This document shows positions 53,376-63,108 of a stretch of DNA of 64,000 nt, one piece after another. Below the pieces are notes generated by a model. It had not been told where the DNA came from, made no database searches, and worked only from the letters and a program-made list of their open reading frames with translations. Every line of letters starts with the position of its first letter. Positions within the stretch are counted from its first letter, which is position 1. Where the stretch lies: assembly GCA_034401795.1 (NCBI GenBank), contig CM067371.1:83827306-83891305 (forward strand), in the 5' to 3' direction. The position numbers and the translations under genes were made by a program. This stretch comes from Chaetoderma sp. LZ-2023a. Lineage: Eukaryota > Mollusca > Caudofoveata > Chaetodermatida > Chaetodermatidae.

Positions 53376-53885
53376 ATGATTTCTTTGATTGACTGGGCAA
53401 TAAATGTGCAGCCAATCAGAGGTCAATGCGCTCAAACATCTATCCATGTATACGCATGCATAGTAATTAATCCATCTGTCTCTCCATCATCCATTTCGCG
53501 AATAAGGATCCAACATTATCCGTGACCGGTTCAAGTCTGTTGTGATGGGAATGGCCCTGGAATAGTGACCAACGCTCTTCCTCTGAATCACTATCTTTGC
53601 AATGTCGTCTTCTGCATATTATATCCGTAGTGAAGCATTCATTGCATACTCCTTCAAACAGCAGTCCTGGTATGAAATCTACAGTGTGAACGATTTTATC
53701 AAGATTATACCAAAATGGGTAAACTAAATGCATTTTCTCCACCTCTTTCTTTTCTTTCAATTTTCTTTTTCTTTCTTCCTTTCCTAGAACTTCCTTTCTC
53801 CTCCCTCACGGACTGTCATCCTTATCACGCTATTGTTATGGATTTTGTGGGTGGGGCATTGGAGGGGTCGAATAGGTAGTGTCTG
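53376..53885. other. no confident gene; 97-residue minus-strand frame
   Basis: The minus strand is open 53760-53467 with a CNECFTTDIICRRRHC stretch and an acidic SDSEEE run. This looks more protein-like than its neighbours, but no family is recognised and no splice sites were established. Confidence 0.25.
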
Positions 53886-54125
53886 CTAACACTTTAATGG
53901 CTAAATTCAGTCATGAAAATGAAATTATTTGCTTATTGAGTGTCCGTTTGCAGGCCCGAAGAAAACTATTATTAAGGGGTTGCCACTGTAATGACATGCT
54001 CTGTTACCAAGCTAGTCATTCCGGTGCTGAAATTTCCGGGGTAGGCTTCTCTTGGCCTGTAAATGGACATTCCTCAAGATCACTACAGAGGCCGGCGTTG
54101 GTCGTCTTCGGTACGAAAGGTTTAA
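53886..54125. mobile_element. piggyBac-type palindromic MITE, eroded
   Basis: GAGTGTCCGTTTGCAGGCCC, TTGCCACTGTAATGACATGC, GCTAGTCATTCCGGTG, CTGTAAATGGACATTCCTCA and ACGAAAGGTTTAA follow in family order. Confidence 0.75.
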
Positions 54126-54240
54126 GAGATCCATGTCCGCATCCTGTTTTGTTGCAGAAATAATGATAATGTAACAAAACAATAAAATCTGTCGTATAAA
54201 GGTAAATGTATAATGTTAAACAAATATTAATTTTAATTAT
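54126..54240. other. no gene seen
   Basis: AT-rich spacer. Confidence 0.4.
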
Positions 54241-54330
54241 ATAGTAATTAATCTGCGATGCAATCGCAGATTATTAGCATCACTCAGGATCCTTCTTCTT
54301 CTTCTTCTTCTTCTTCTTCTTCTTCTTTGG
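54241..54330 (+). repeat. truncated left end of the 45.9-kb element plus (CTT)n
   Basis: TAATTAATCTGCGAT followed by ATCGCAGATTATTAG matches 45989-46020, then a CTT run at 54292-54327 as that element has TTATTATTCTTCTTCC. The copy stops where the LINE begins. Confidence 0.65.
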
Positions 54331-54539
54331 GGAAGAGATGTCTAATTGTGCTCTGATATTGATCGAGAATTCGCGGGTTTATGGTTAACAGTTGTTTCCA
54401 ATTTTTGTACGGTGTTCATATTAACGTTATCGTGTTATGTTTTCGATAATAATTCTGTGTTATAGGTTTGGATTATTGAGTTATTCAGTAATTTAAGTGT
54501 TGGTACATAAACTATTTATATCAGTGATACGGATCTTTC

Positions 54540-55457
54540 TATAGCCGGCCCGTTGTCATCAAAAAGGGCATATTCGAAATTTCTGCCCTGTTAAAAGCGC
54601 TGCCGAGCTTATAGACAGACCTGAGGACAATGTGATCGTTAATGATTCCAGTACTAATGATGTGAACACCGCCCCCGAGGTCTGAATAAACGAAAATGAC
54701 TTTCCTAAACCGGATTGGCCTGCATTACCACAGGGAGGTAAAGCCAACGAAAAGCTGATTAAAAACGCCAAATACGAAACGGCAGAAAACCGAGCTAGGC
54801 AATCGCATAGAATTATTGAGTTCATTGGACAATGACAGTATTGATGAAGTCATTACCGAGCCAGAAACAAACAATAACATGTGCGTGTTTGAAAATGTAG
54901 ACTCCCGCCCTGATAATACTCATATAACCGAAACTGTTGTTAGTATTGATGTACACAATGATCCAATACAGTGAATCGTCCACCGGCGACACAGATGTGC
55001 TGACAGATACACCTATAACGACCACGCAGGAAATTATAGTGAGCTGGATAATAATATCGCTATACTAGGGAACAACAACGCTCCTAATATCTCACTGATT
55101 AAACCAGGTCACGACCCTTCTGTCCTTGACAATGACATTCTAGATGATGGGGATATACCACATGTGTCTCAATATATAACTTTATTTGATTCATGTGATG
55201 AAGATGGTACGGACACAGACAGTATGTCTGTTGTTTCAGAAATATCTGATATTGCAGATTTTTCTGATTCAAGGGAGGTAAGCCAATCCCTAGGTGATAT
55301 TAAATCATTCATTGAAAGCTTAAAGTACAGTAAGAAGGTCGTTGAGCGATGCAAAGAATACCAACCTAATTTAAAGCTTTTAATGCACCAGATGTTTCGT
55401 CCAAAGAAGCAGCCAGGTTTGGAGGCCTCTTTCAGATCTCGTGTAAGTAAAATTTGA
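54540..55457 (+). pseudogene. Tx1/L1-type LINE, ORF1-like region
   Basis: Open blocks in changing frames. The last (55164-55457) reads FDSCDEDGTDTDSMSVVSEI, then VSQSLGDIKSFIESLKYSKK, an acidic stretch followed by a helical one. Its position directly before an endonuclease ORF fits ORF1 of a Tx1/L1 element, but no RNA-binding motif is visible. Confidence 0.45.
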
Positions 55458-55581
55458 AAAAATTAATCAGTTGTAACCTGTCTATATTTTTATCAAAGAT
55501 TTGTTTATTGTCTATTATTATTGGAGAATTCATTATGGATAAGTTTCATATATTTTTGTATTTTTACAATTATGTTTGATC

Positions 55582-56250
55582 ATGGAATATATCTCATTTG
55601 TATCAATTAATACGAGAGGTTGTCGAGATGCTTTTAAACGCTTTCGCATTTTCAATGAACTATGTTCAGAGCTTCTTGTTGATATTGTATTTGTACAGGA
55701 CACGCATACTAATGTTATAGATGAATCATTGTAGAGATTAATATGGAGGGGCGAAGCGGTTTTCGCCCCATTTTAACAGTAATACTGCTGGTGTCGCCAT
55801 ACTGTTAAGTCCAAGCTTGATGTTCAAATTATTACAACTATTAACATTGTACCAAGCAGATTTTTACATAGCACAGTTAAGATTCGTGATGATTATTATT
55901 ATTTAATAAATGTTTACAATCCTACAGAATGCCATGAAAAGATAAAGTGCATAGAAGCGTTGAGAGGTCATATATCTTCATCGAGAGAGTCATATCCAAT
56001 AATTGTAGGGGGTGACTTTAATTGTACACTAGACCACGGGAAAGACAGGACGTTTGAGGTTGAACCTCATCCACCAGCTGCTAAAGCACTACAATCAACG
56101 ATTAATTGTCAAAAATTCACCGACGTGTATAGATAGTTATATCCTTTTTCAAAGATATTTACTTGGAGTAGATCTGATGGTACGTCTTCCAGATTAGATA
56201 GGTTTTATATTTCTAGTCATTATAAACAATTTGTCAAGTCATATATAACG
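55582..56250 (+). pseudogene. Tx1/L1-type LINE, APE endonuclease domain
   Basis: The ATG at 55582 opens MEYISFVSINTRGCRDAFKR, followed by LLVDIVFVQDTHT, YYLINVYNPTE, PIIVGGDFNCTLDHGKDR and SRLDRFYIS. These are the N, QE/D-T-H, YxP, GDFN and RLDR-like boxes of the endonuclease that nicks the target DNA. An in-frame stop follows DESL, and a frameshift lies around 55750-55800. GGDFNCTLD and SRLDR are intact. Confidence 0.8.
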
Positions 56251-56256
56251 GGCCCA

Positions 56257-56356
56257 GCAGGCACATGACGTTGTTTCAACGTTGAATCCACGTTGAAATC
56301 ACGTCATGCCGTGATTTCAACGTGGATTCAATGTGGAAACAACGTCATGTGCCTGC
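56257..56356. repeat. 100-bp palindrome (CAACGTTGAA words) inside the LINE
   Basis: GCAGGCACATGACGTTGTTT ... CACGTTGAAATCACG faces CGTGATTTCAACGTGG ... AACAACGTCATGTGCCTGC. The LINE frame reads SYITGP before it and VPCNDSDHCYVKF after it, so the palindrome is a later insertion. Confidence 0.85.
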
Positions 56357-56359
56357 AGG

Positions 56360-57848
56360 GGTGCCTTGTAATGACTCTGATCACTGCTATGTCAAGTTTA
56401 CATTTCAGCTCAAGTCCGCGAAACGGAAAAGTGCGGATTGGTATCTAAATGCTGAATTGTTAAAGGACAAACATTACTGCAATTTAATCACTGTCTTTTG
56501 GGGAGATGGGGGGGGGTGTGTGTGTCAAATTTTGATTGCTTACAGAATTGGTGGGATATGGGGTGGGGGGGGGGGGAAATCACATTTGTACCATATCATA
56601 GCGTTTTTCACGTGAGCGAGCCTGTACCTTAAGAGAGGAAAGAATGCATGTGCAATCTGACATCGATCAGTTATTAGCCCAAGTACTGAAAACAGATAAC
56701 TTATCTAATCAACTGAAACAAAAACAATCAATGTTATCATCTCTCTTAAAACGGCAGGCCAGGGGAGTGTGGGTGAGCTCTCGCTTTCAGCGCATCAATG
56801 AGTCAGAAAGCTCCACAAAATATTTTTTTGACCTTGAAAACAAACGTGGTGTAATAAGACAATTTCGCATTTAACACTACCAGATGGTGGTTCCATTGTT
56901 GACACAGACGCAGATGTATTGTCTTATGCTTCAGATTTCTACAGAGACCTCTATAGCAATACACCAATATGTAAGCAATCTGAGAATTTATTATTAGCCG
57001 ATCTTCCGCAAATGAGCGCGTTCTCTAAACGTGATTTAGAAAAAGCAATTAGTCTTTCCGAAGCCTTTTCGGCAGCTATGAAATTAAATAACAATAAATC
57101 GCCTGGCATTGATGGTTTGCCATCGGAGCTTTATAATACATTCTGGGAAACCATTGGCCAGGATTAGCTTGATGTTTTTAATCAATCTATTACAGATTTG
57201 CGATTACCCACCTCGTGTAAACGAGCGGTCATTACGCTATTGCCAAAGAAAGGTGACCTTAGGCCTTTAAAAAATTGGAGGCCCGTATCTCTTTTGTGCG
57301 TTGATTTAAAGCTATTTTCCAAAGTGCTCTACAATCGAATTTGTAAAGTTCTACCAGAAATAATACATGAGGACCAAAACTATTATATTCCAGGGTGGGA
57401 GATCGCTAATAATATCAGATTAATAACATATATTATAGATTATTCAAATTGTCTGTCATTACCACTTGGTGTTGTTTCACTCGACCAAGAAAAGGCCTTT
57501 GACCGCGTCAGCCATAATTACTTGTTGGATACAGCCATAACTACTTGTTGGATACTCTGAATGCATTTGGTTTTGGTCATTTTCTTCCAGATGCATCCAA
57601 ACTCTGTATCGTGATACTCAAAGTTTACTAAAAATTAATAATTCTTTATCAATCCTCTTTGCCTTCAAACTGGGTATCAGGCAAGGCTGTTCGTTATCTG
57701 GTGCCTTATATGGTTTATGCATCGAACCATTATTACATAAGTTACATTCTGAAAGAGGCTTAAAGGGGGTAGCCTTGCCTGATACTTCGGATGAAAACAT
57801 TATTTGCTCTGCTTATGCTGATGATGTCACTGTTTTTCACGCTTCTAT
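56360..57848 (+). pseudogene. Tx1/L1-type LINE, reverse transcriptase (first part)
   Basis: In order: VPCNDSDHCYVKFTFQLKSA, ESSTKYFFDLENKRG, NNNKSPGIDGLPSELY, LPKKGDLRPLKNWRPVSLL, VSLDQEKAFDRVSH, GIRQGCSLSGALYGLCIEPL and SAYADDVTVF. The catalytic YADD is at 57814-57825. G-rich runs at 56505-56518 and 56556-56577, a stop at 57166 and a 23-bp duplication near 57521-57566 disturb the frame. The RT copies the element's RNA at the nicked target. The frame breaks off after YADDVTVFH and resumes about 5.3 kb later at 63109. Confidence 0.85.
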
Positions 57849-57849
57849 T

Positions 57850-58199
57850 TATTGCTGTCTAGAATTTCCTATAGGTGCGGCCATTTCGCGCAGGGGGTTG
57901 TGGGGCTGTGTCTCGCGAGATCATCCGTCGATACGAGAGCTAGAGAATAATTCTCGGCGCGAAGACACGGCTCTATTTTTTGATTGCTGGATATGCCATA
58001 ATTATTATCTTCATGCGTGTGATTCATGGCGAGTTCTCTTATTTGTTCTGGTCCGACTGTAATAGAGTTTGCGCGGCGATGACCGCTTAATTATTTTAAT
58101 AAACAGCCAACGGAACTCCAAATAACTACTCTAAATAAGTACTCTTTTTTGCTGGAGGACGGTCTCTTATATGTCCACTTTAGCACTCTATCAAAATGA
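57850..58199. other. no gene seen
   Basis: Left end of the insertion. A 95-residue frame (57775-58062) is the LINE frame running on into foreign DNA. Confidence 0.4.
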
Positions 58200-58219
58200 C
58201 CACAAATGGCTTCTTGCGG

Positions 58220-58370
58220 TGATCGTTAGAAATGTCCAATTGCATTAGCTACTCACCGGAGAACTTGTTTTGAAAGTTTACCACTGGAATGACTGGTTGG
58301 ATAACCGATCCTATAATTCCAGTAGTAAATTGCAAAAGAAAAACCACAATGGTTTCTTGGACGGCAATTA
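58220..58370. mobile_element. piggyBac-type palindromic MITE, degraded
   Basis: GTTAGAAATGTCCAATTGCA, TTTACCACTGGAATGACTGG and ATAATTCCAGTAGTAAATTG remain. The ends are not readable. Confidence 0.65.
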
Positions 58371-58376
58371 GACATA

Positions 58377-58635
58377 GGACATTTTCTATGATAATGGATT
58401 TTTCTGATCTGTTTCCGCAGTATATGACGTCATAATTATTTGGGTCAGATGTAGCTGGACGTCACAATCAAAATGTGTAATGAATGACGTATCTAGCTCC
58501 ACCAGGAACATTGAATAGCCAGTCAAGTATGCGAATTGCACGTCTTTACTATTTAATCAACATGCTGTTGAATATTTTGAAACTAATTTGACTAGACGCT
58601 GCTCGAATAGTATGTCTTTGGTATTTATTCAACAG
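58377..58635 (+). mobile_element. CRE-MITE, 3'-truncated
   Basis: GGACATTTTCTATGATAATG start, TGACGTCA at 58425-58432, ATGACGTAT, GTCTTTACTATTTAATCAAC and the left arm of the hairpin core, then a jump to GTATTTATTCAACAG. It is followed at once by another copy. Confidence 0.75.
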
Positions 58636-59075
58636 TCATTTTCTATGATAATGGCTGGATTCAATCTGTAACTGAAGGATATGACGCCATAATCAATTAC
58701 GTCATATACAGGCTGGCGTCACAATCCAAAATGTATAAATGAATGGCGTATCAATCTCAGTCATGAACATTTAATAGTCCAGCAAGTGTACGAATTGTAT
58801 GTCTTTACTGCTTAATCAACATCGTGTTGAATATTTTGAAACTAATTTGGCCTGTCGGTGTTGCGGCCAGAGGCAGCAAACCTTTAAAAGCACCGAGTCA
58901 AATTAGTTTCAAAATAGTCATCAGCTTACCTGTATAGTTACCTTGAAACTGGAAGTCTCGGAATTCATTATTCAGCATATATATATATATATATATATAC
59001 ATCGATTCCAACACGCAAAAATGGGTGGAGCTTAGCTAGAAATAGGCGTGGCATACCTAGAAATGGATCTCTCTA
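58636..59075 (+). mobile_element. CRE-MITE, long copy with (TA)n
   Basis: TCATTTTCTATGATAATGGC start, CRE-like ATGACGCCATAATC and TTACGTCATATAC, hairpin core 58830-58925, then a (TA)n expansion at 58976-58999, CGATTCCAACACGC, GGAGCTTAGCTAG, GGCGTGGCAT and the end block CTAGAAATGGATCTCT. Confidence 0.8.
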
Positions 59076-59276
59076 TTGAAATTGTCATGAGCAAATTGAG
59101 CATTACATGGCTAATACCACTTGGTAATGCGTGGCCCACACAATATGGGCCACTTGTATTAAGAGACCACCCATATTTATAGGTCACATATTTTAACAAG
59201 GCCAATCACAGATTGTTGCCCTGAATACAATATACCCGTCCTCTGCCGGAGGGAGGATAATTAATCCCACTTGTTA
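59076..59276. other. no gene seen
   Basis: Spacer between two MITEs. Confidence 0.4.
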
Positions 59277-59608
59277 ATGGGCATTTTCATGTTGTCTATC
59301 CATCATATTACGTCATATGATGCCATAATCAACGACGTGACGTATAGGATGACGTCGTAATCATGACTGACTTGATTTAGTCCGTCTTAAATTCTTAATA
59401 GTCCGACACATTGTACGAATTGTGTGTCTTTGCTATTTACAAAACATGCTGATGAATATTTTGAAACTAATTTGACTGGGCGATGTTACTGCCACAAGCA
59501 GCATCAGCACCCAGTCAAATTGGTTTCAAAATAGTCAACACCTTACCTGTATAGTTTTCTGGAAATTGATAGTCAAGAAGCTCAGAGATCCATCGATACC
59601 AACACGAG
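59277..59608 (+). mobile_element. CRE-MITE, 3'-truncated
   Basis: ATGGGCATTTTCATG start, ATTACGTCATATGATGCC, GATGACGTCG, a nearly perfect hairpin core at 59452-59540, then GTATAGTTTTCTGGAAATTG and GATACCAACACGAGCGCGG, where it stops. Confidence 0.82.
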
Positions 59609-59928
59609 CGCGGTATTAATGTATTAATAAACCACCCATATTCAGTGACAGATTGAGTAACGTTAGGTCTATACCAGTCGTTTCACGCAACCGCCACCAA
59701 GATGTGACTTACTTGGGCACAATTGTGTGTTTTTCTAACAAAATCCTTTAGAATGTTTAACACCGAAATTTCAATATCTCAGATAAAGACAACCATACGA
59801 ATATCTTTTTACTACTTTGACTGATAGCCCACCCACCCTATCCACCTACTTGTTGCTATCATGGACCTGTATTAAGTATTGCAACAACGACTGCGCATGT
59901 AGGCCTATCATCTTCTCTTATATGTATT
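59609..59928. other. no gene seen
   Basis: No recognisable feature. Confidence 0.4.
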
Positions 59929-60166
59929 TTAACCCTTTCATGAGGAGGCCGCCAAAACCGGCCTCTACAGTGATCTTGAGGATGTTAATTTGCAGGTCAA
60001 GAGAAGATCGTTTTTGAAAATTCACCCCTGGAATGAATGGTTCGATAACTGAGCCAGTCATTCCAATGGTAAATCTTGAGAAACAGTCGTCTCTTGGCCT
60101 GCAAATAGGCATACAAGAAGCAAATATTTTCATATTCTTGACCCAATTTAGGTATTACAAGGTTAA
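59929..60166. mobile_element. piggyBac-type palindromic MITE
   Basis: TTAA at 59929-59932 and 60163-60166. It starts TTAACCCTTTCATGAGGAGG and contains GCCGCCAAAACCGGCCTC, AGGTCAAGAGAAGATCG and CGTCTCTTGGCCTGCAAATAG. The right end is eroded apart from TTAA. Confidence 0.8.
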
Positions 60167-60659
60167 TAAATTATAAGGACGATGATGACGAGTATACCAT
60201 GTACCATATCTATTTACCCGTTCCCGTATTGGATTAGAGTATCAGACACTGGGCTGAACATGCAGATTCACATTTGTTACATTCGAGATACGGCAAAAAT
60301 TACAGACGTAGCGTCTTATGGGGCGTCGACGCAAATTTGTTAACATGGTGGACGTCTACTACGCGTGGCATACTATGTGTATGGTAAATTTCAAAAGAAA
60401 AACATGTATAATATTATAGCGTGTGAAAAAGTAGACACAATTCACAAAAATAAAGGATGTGTGATTATCAATAGTATCCTCTTGCCTTTTTTGGTCCATT
60501 AGTGGGAACACATCCATGTTGGGCCAATGCAATTATGCAGCAGCATTGATAGACTACCAATGTTCCAAATTTCCAGTCAAAACGGCTGTCAATAATATTG
60601 TAGCAGATTGTTGGATACAGAAATCTACCGATAGTGTAGGTCTATGCTTGTGCTAAGTC
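60167..60659. other. no gene seen
   Basis: A CCATGTTGGGCCAATG word near 60514 resembles 4091-4180. Otherwise featureless. Confidence 0.4.
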
Positions 60660-62150
60660 AAGAAGGTATTCACTAAATTTGGCCACAGAATTTCAACCTT
60701 ATAGTTAGATAGGTATATGAATATGCTAGTGAAGTAACGGATTGAGGTAAACCATTTCTACCATGAAGTAATTTCGTAGTGCACAATTTTATACCGAAAG
60801 TTTGCTTAAATCTCAGGTGGTTCACAGTTTTCGGTGCCCTATTGTCTGTAGTATGTTCAGCCTCATAATTTACCCCACATAGACTTGAGCCTTAATATAC
60901 TAGGTATATTCCAAATCTAACAGATTCTAGATGAAGTAATTTAAATATGCAAAATTTAACTTAAATGATGGTGTATTCGTGGTTTTCGGTGCCCTACTTT
61001 CCGTAATATGGTCGGTTCCAGAACTCCGCTGACATAGACGTATAGGAGTTTGAATATGCTAGTTACATTGGGAATTTAAAAGAATTCGAACGTGAAGTAT
61101 TTTCGTAGTATGCGATTTCATCGCTTAAATTTGTTTCAATGTTGGCAGATCTGCGGTTTTCAATATCCTACCGTCTGCAATATGTGGGGCTACATAATTT
61201 CACCCATATGGTTAGATAGGGATATGAATACGCTAATGAATCTTGAGATTTCTACCACGTAATAATTTCGTAATATTCAATTTAGTAGCCACGGACAGTT
61301 GTCAAATGCCAACAATTTACTATATTCAGTATTAGAATCTCAGTTCTCGGTTTGTAATCATTTTTTCCCCACATAGCTGTATATAACTGAATATGTACTA
61401 CTGCTTTTGCACGATTCTACCATCAAGTAATTTGGTAATATGTAGTTACATATTCGCCATATGGCCCCATTGTAATATGGTTGGTTCACATTCACCACAT
61501 TCAGATAGGTGTCGATATGTCCTGACATATCGCTCATAATGGGTTCGGCCCAGAATATCACCCATATGTTTAGATAGGTATAGGCATAAGCTTACGACGT
61601 AGTGAGATTAAAAAATTCGTAAAGTAAATAAGCTCAAACTTAGGCTAATTCATGGTTTTCATTGCAATACGTTCACCCACAGAATTTCACCCACAAATAC
61701 CTATAGGAAATATGCTAGTTGTATTCCGAATTTAAAAGAATTCTACAGGAACGTAATTTCATAGTACACAATTCCATACCGAAAATTGGCACAAATTCTG
61801 TCAGATCAACGAATTTCTGTACCACACTGTTTGCAATAGGTTCGACCCCAGAAGTTCACCCATATGGTTAGATACGTATATGAATACGCTAATAAAGTAT
61901 CAAAGGTTTAAAAAATTGTTACTATACAGTAATTTCGTCATATGCAATTTAGTAGTAGCACACCAATGTCAAATTCCAATAATGTACTATATTCGGTACC
62001 AGGATATCTCTACATGCCTTGTAGCCAGTTTTCGGACATAAGGCCATGTAGAACTCACTATGTTCCCGTGCTGTGCGAAATATTGTAATAATTCTACCAC
62101 CAAATATTTATTATAGTAATGTGAAAATATTTCTATATATCCCATATTAT
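60660..62150. repeat. degenerate tandem array, units about 150-190 bp
   Basis: Blocks recur in order: ATATGAATATGCTAGTGAAG-like words (near 60716, 61050, 61223, 61708, 61876), TACCATGAAGTAATTTCGTA-like words, TATGCAATTTAGTA, a GGTTTTCGGTGCCCTAC block, GTAATATGGTCGGTTC and TTTCACCCATATGGTTAGATA. About eight units with heavy divergence. It looks like a short satellite inside the insertion that splits the LINE. Confidence 0.65.
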
Positions 62151-62229
62151 TAGCCGCATGTACTCGTAGAACCTGACTTATCAGGCTAATACCCTAACAT
62201 TTGTACATATGGTCAACAAGATCGTCATC
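62151..62229. other. no gene seen
   Basis: Short spacer. Confidence 0.4.
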
Positions 62230-62560
62230 ATTACAATGGTTGAGGTCGATTTTGGACTTTTTGTCGGGCAAAAATATTTGATTTAATAGTTTGTCACTGT
62301 TTCCAGTAAAGATATCGTTTAATAGGTGACATAGATACGATAGCTAAATGAAACAGATCACGATGTCGTGGCTGTTTCCCACTGGGTCTTCAGTCAGAAT
62401 GTTTTCTACTATATCATTTTCGTTGGAGAAAATTAGGTTCACGGTATTGGTTCTATCCTGGCCACTTAACTTTGTTGAAAAGGTTATCTGTCGGTACAGA
62501 CTGGGGTCCTGTATTGCATCAAAAATATACTTGCTTTGTGCATTTCATTAGCATTACAGT
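62230..62560 (-). pseudogene. LINE endonuclease relic (antisense)
   Basis: The minus strand reads YIFDAIQDPSLYRQITFSTK, then RTNTVNLIFSNENDIVEN and ILTEDPVGNSHDIVI (about 62530-62350). This matches the end of the APE endonuclease of CR1/Jockey-like LINEs, whose pattern is Q-x-P-T-R ... LDLIFTNE ... PLG-SDH. Here GNSHDIV has one residue order changed from the usual GxSDH. The frame stops soon after. No RT domain could be followed downstream. Confidence 0.7.
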
Positions 62561-63108
62561 GTATATTTCATCAATTTATTTCCGGGTAATAAGCTCATCA
62601 CGTCTGTTTAAGAAGGTATCAAGATATTTAGGTTTAAAATATTCTTTACAGTCTTGTTTAATATGTTTGAATGGGTGTCAGGGTCTGTACTGGGTTGCCA
62701 GTTCTGTTGATTTCTTTGTCTTTACAAGTTGTTGATACCTAATGACCCAAATTTGATCTGTTGCTCTCTGTTGATGCAGTAGTGCAATTTTCTCATCACT
62801 GGCTGCTCTTAATTTTGTCTGTTCCTCTTTCTGTTAAGGAGTTTGGCCTGAAGAAAATGGATGAAAAAATTGATGGACTGACCAAAAATATAAGCTGCTT
62901 TTCCTAGCCCATAGCTAATACTGCCCAAATCTTTTTGCAAGAAATATTCCTTCTTTTGTGGTATTGTCCGCCTATATTTTTGTCATGAGTGGCTTGTATG
63001 CCTTTATATAACTTAATTTTTTCATGAAACAGTTGAGTTTATTCTCATAATTATAATACCCTCCGGGCACGCTATTTACCATTGATGCCTTGCATCAATA
63101 TGTGTACT
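62561..63108. other. no confident gene
   Basis: Probably earlier endonuclease sequence of the antisense LINE relic in broken frames, but I cannot show motifs. GATGCCTTGCATCAA near 63086 is a small palindrome at the right border of the insertion. Confidence 0.3.

Larger units (their letters stand above)
57849..63108. mobile_element. 5.26-kb insertion splitting the LINE
   Basis: The RT frame stops at YADDVTVF and continues at VPNLDEDMDALQYWLKIYED from about 63109, which is the normal distance of a few residues in the family. All DNA between is therefore foreign to the LINE. It contains MITEs, a degenerate repeat array and an antisense LINE relic, so it is composite. Exact borders and target duplications are not certain. 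Confidence 0.6.
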
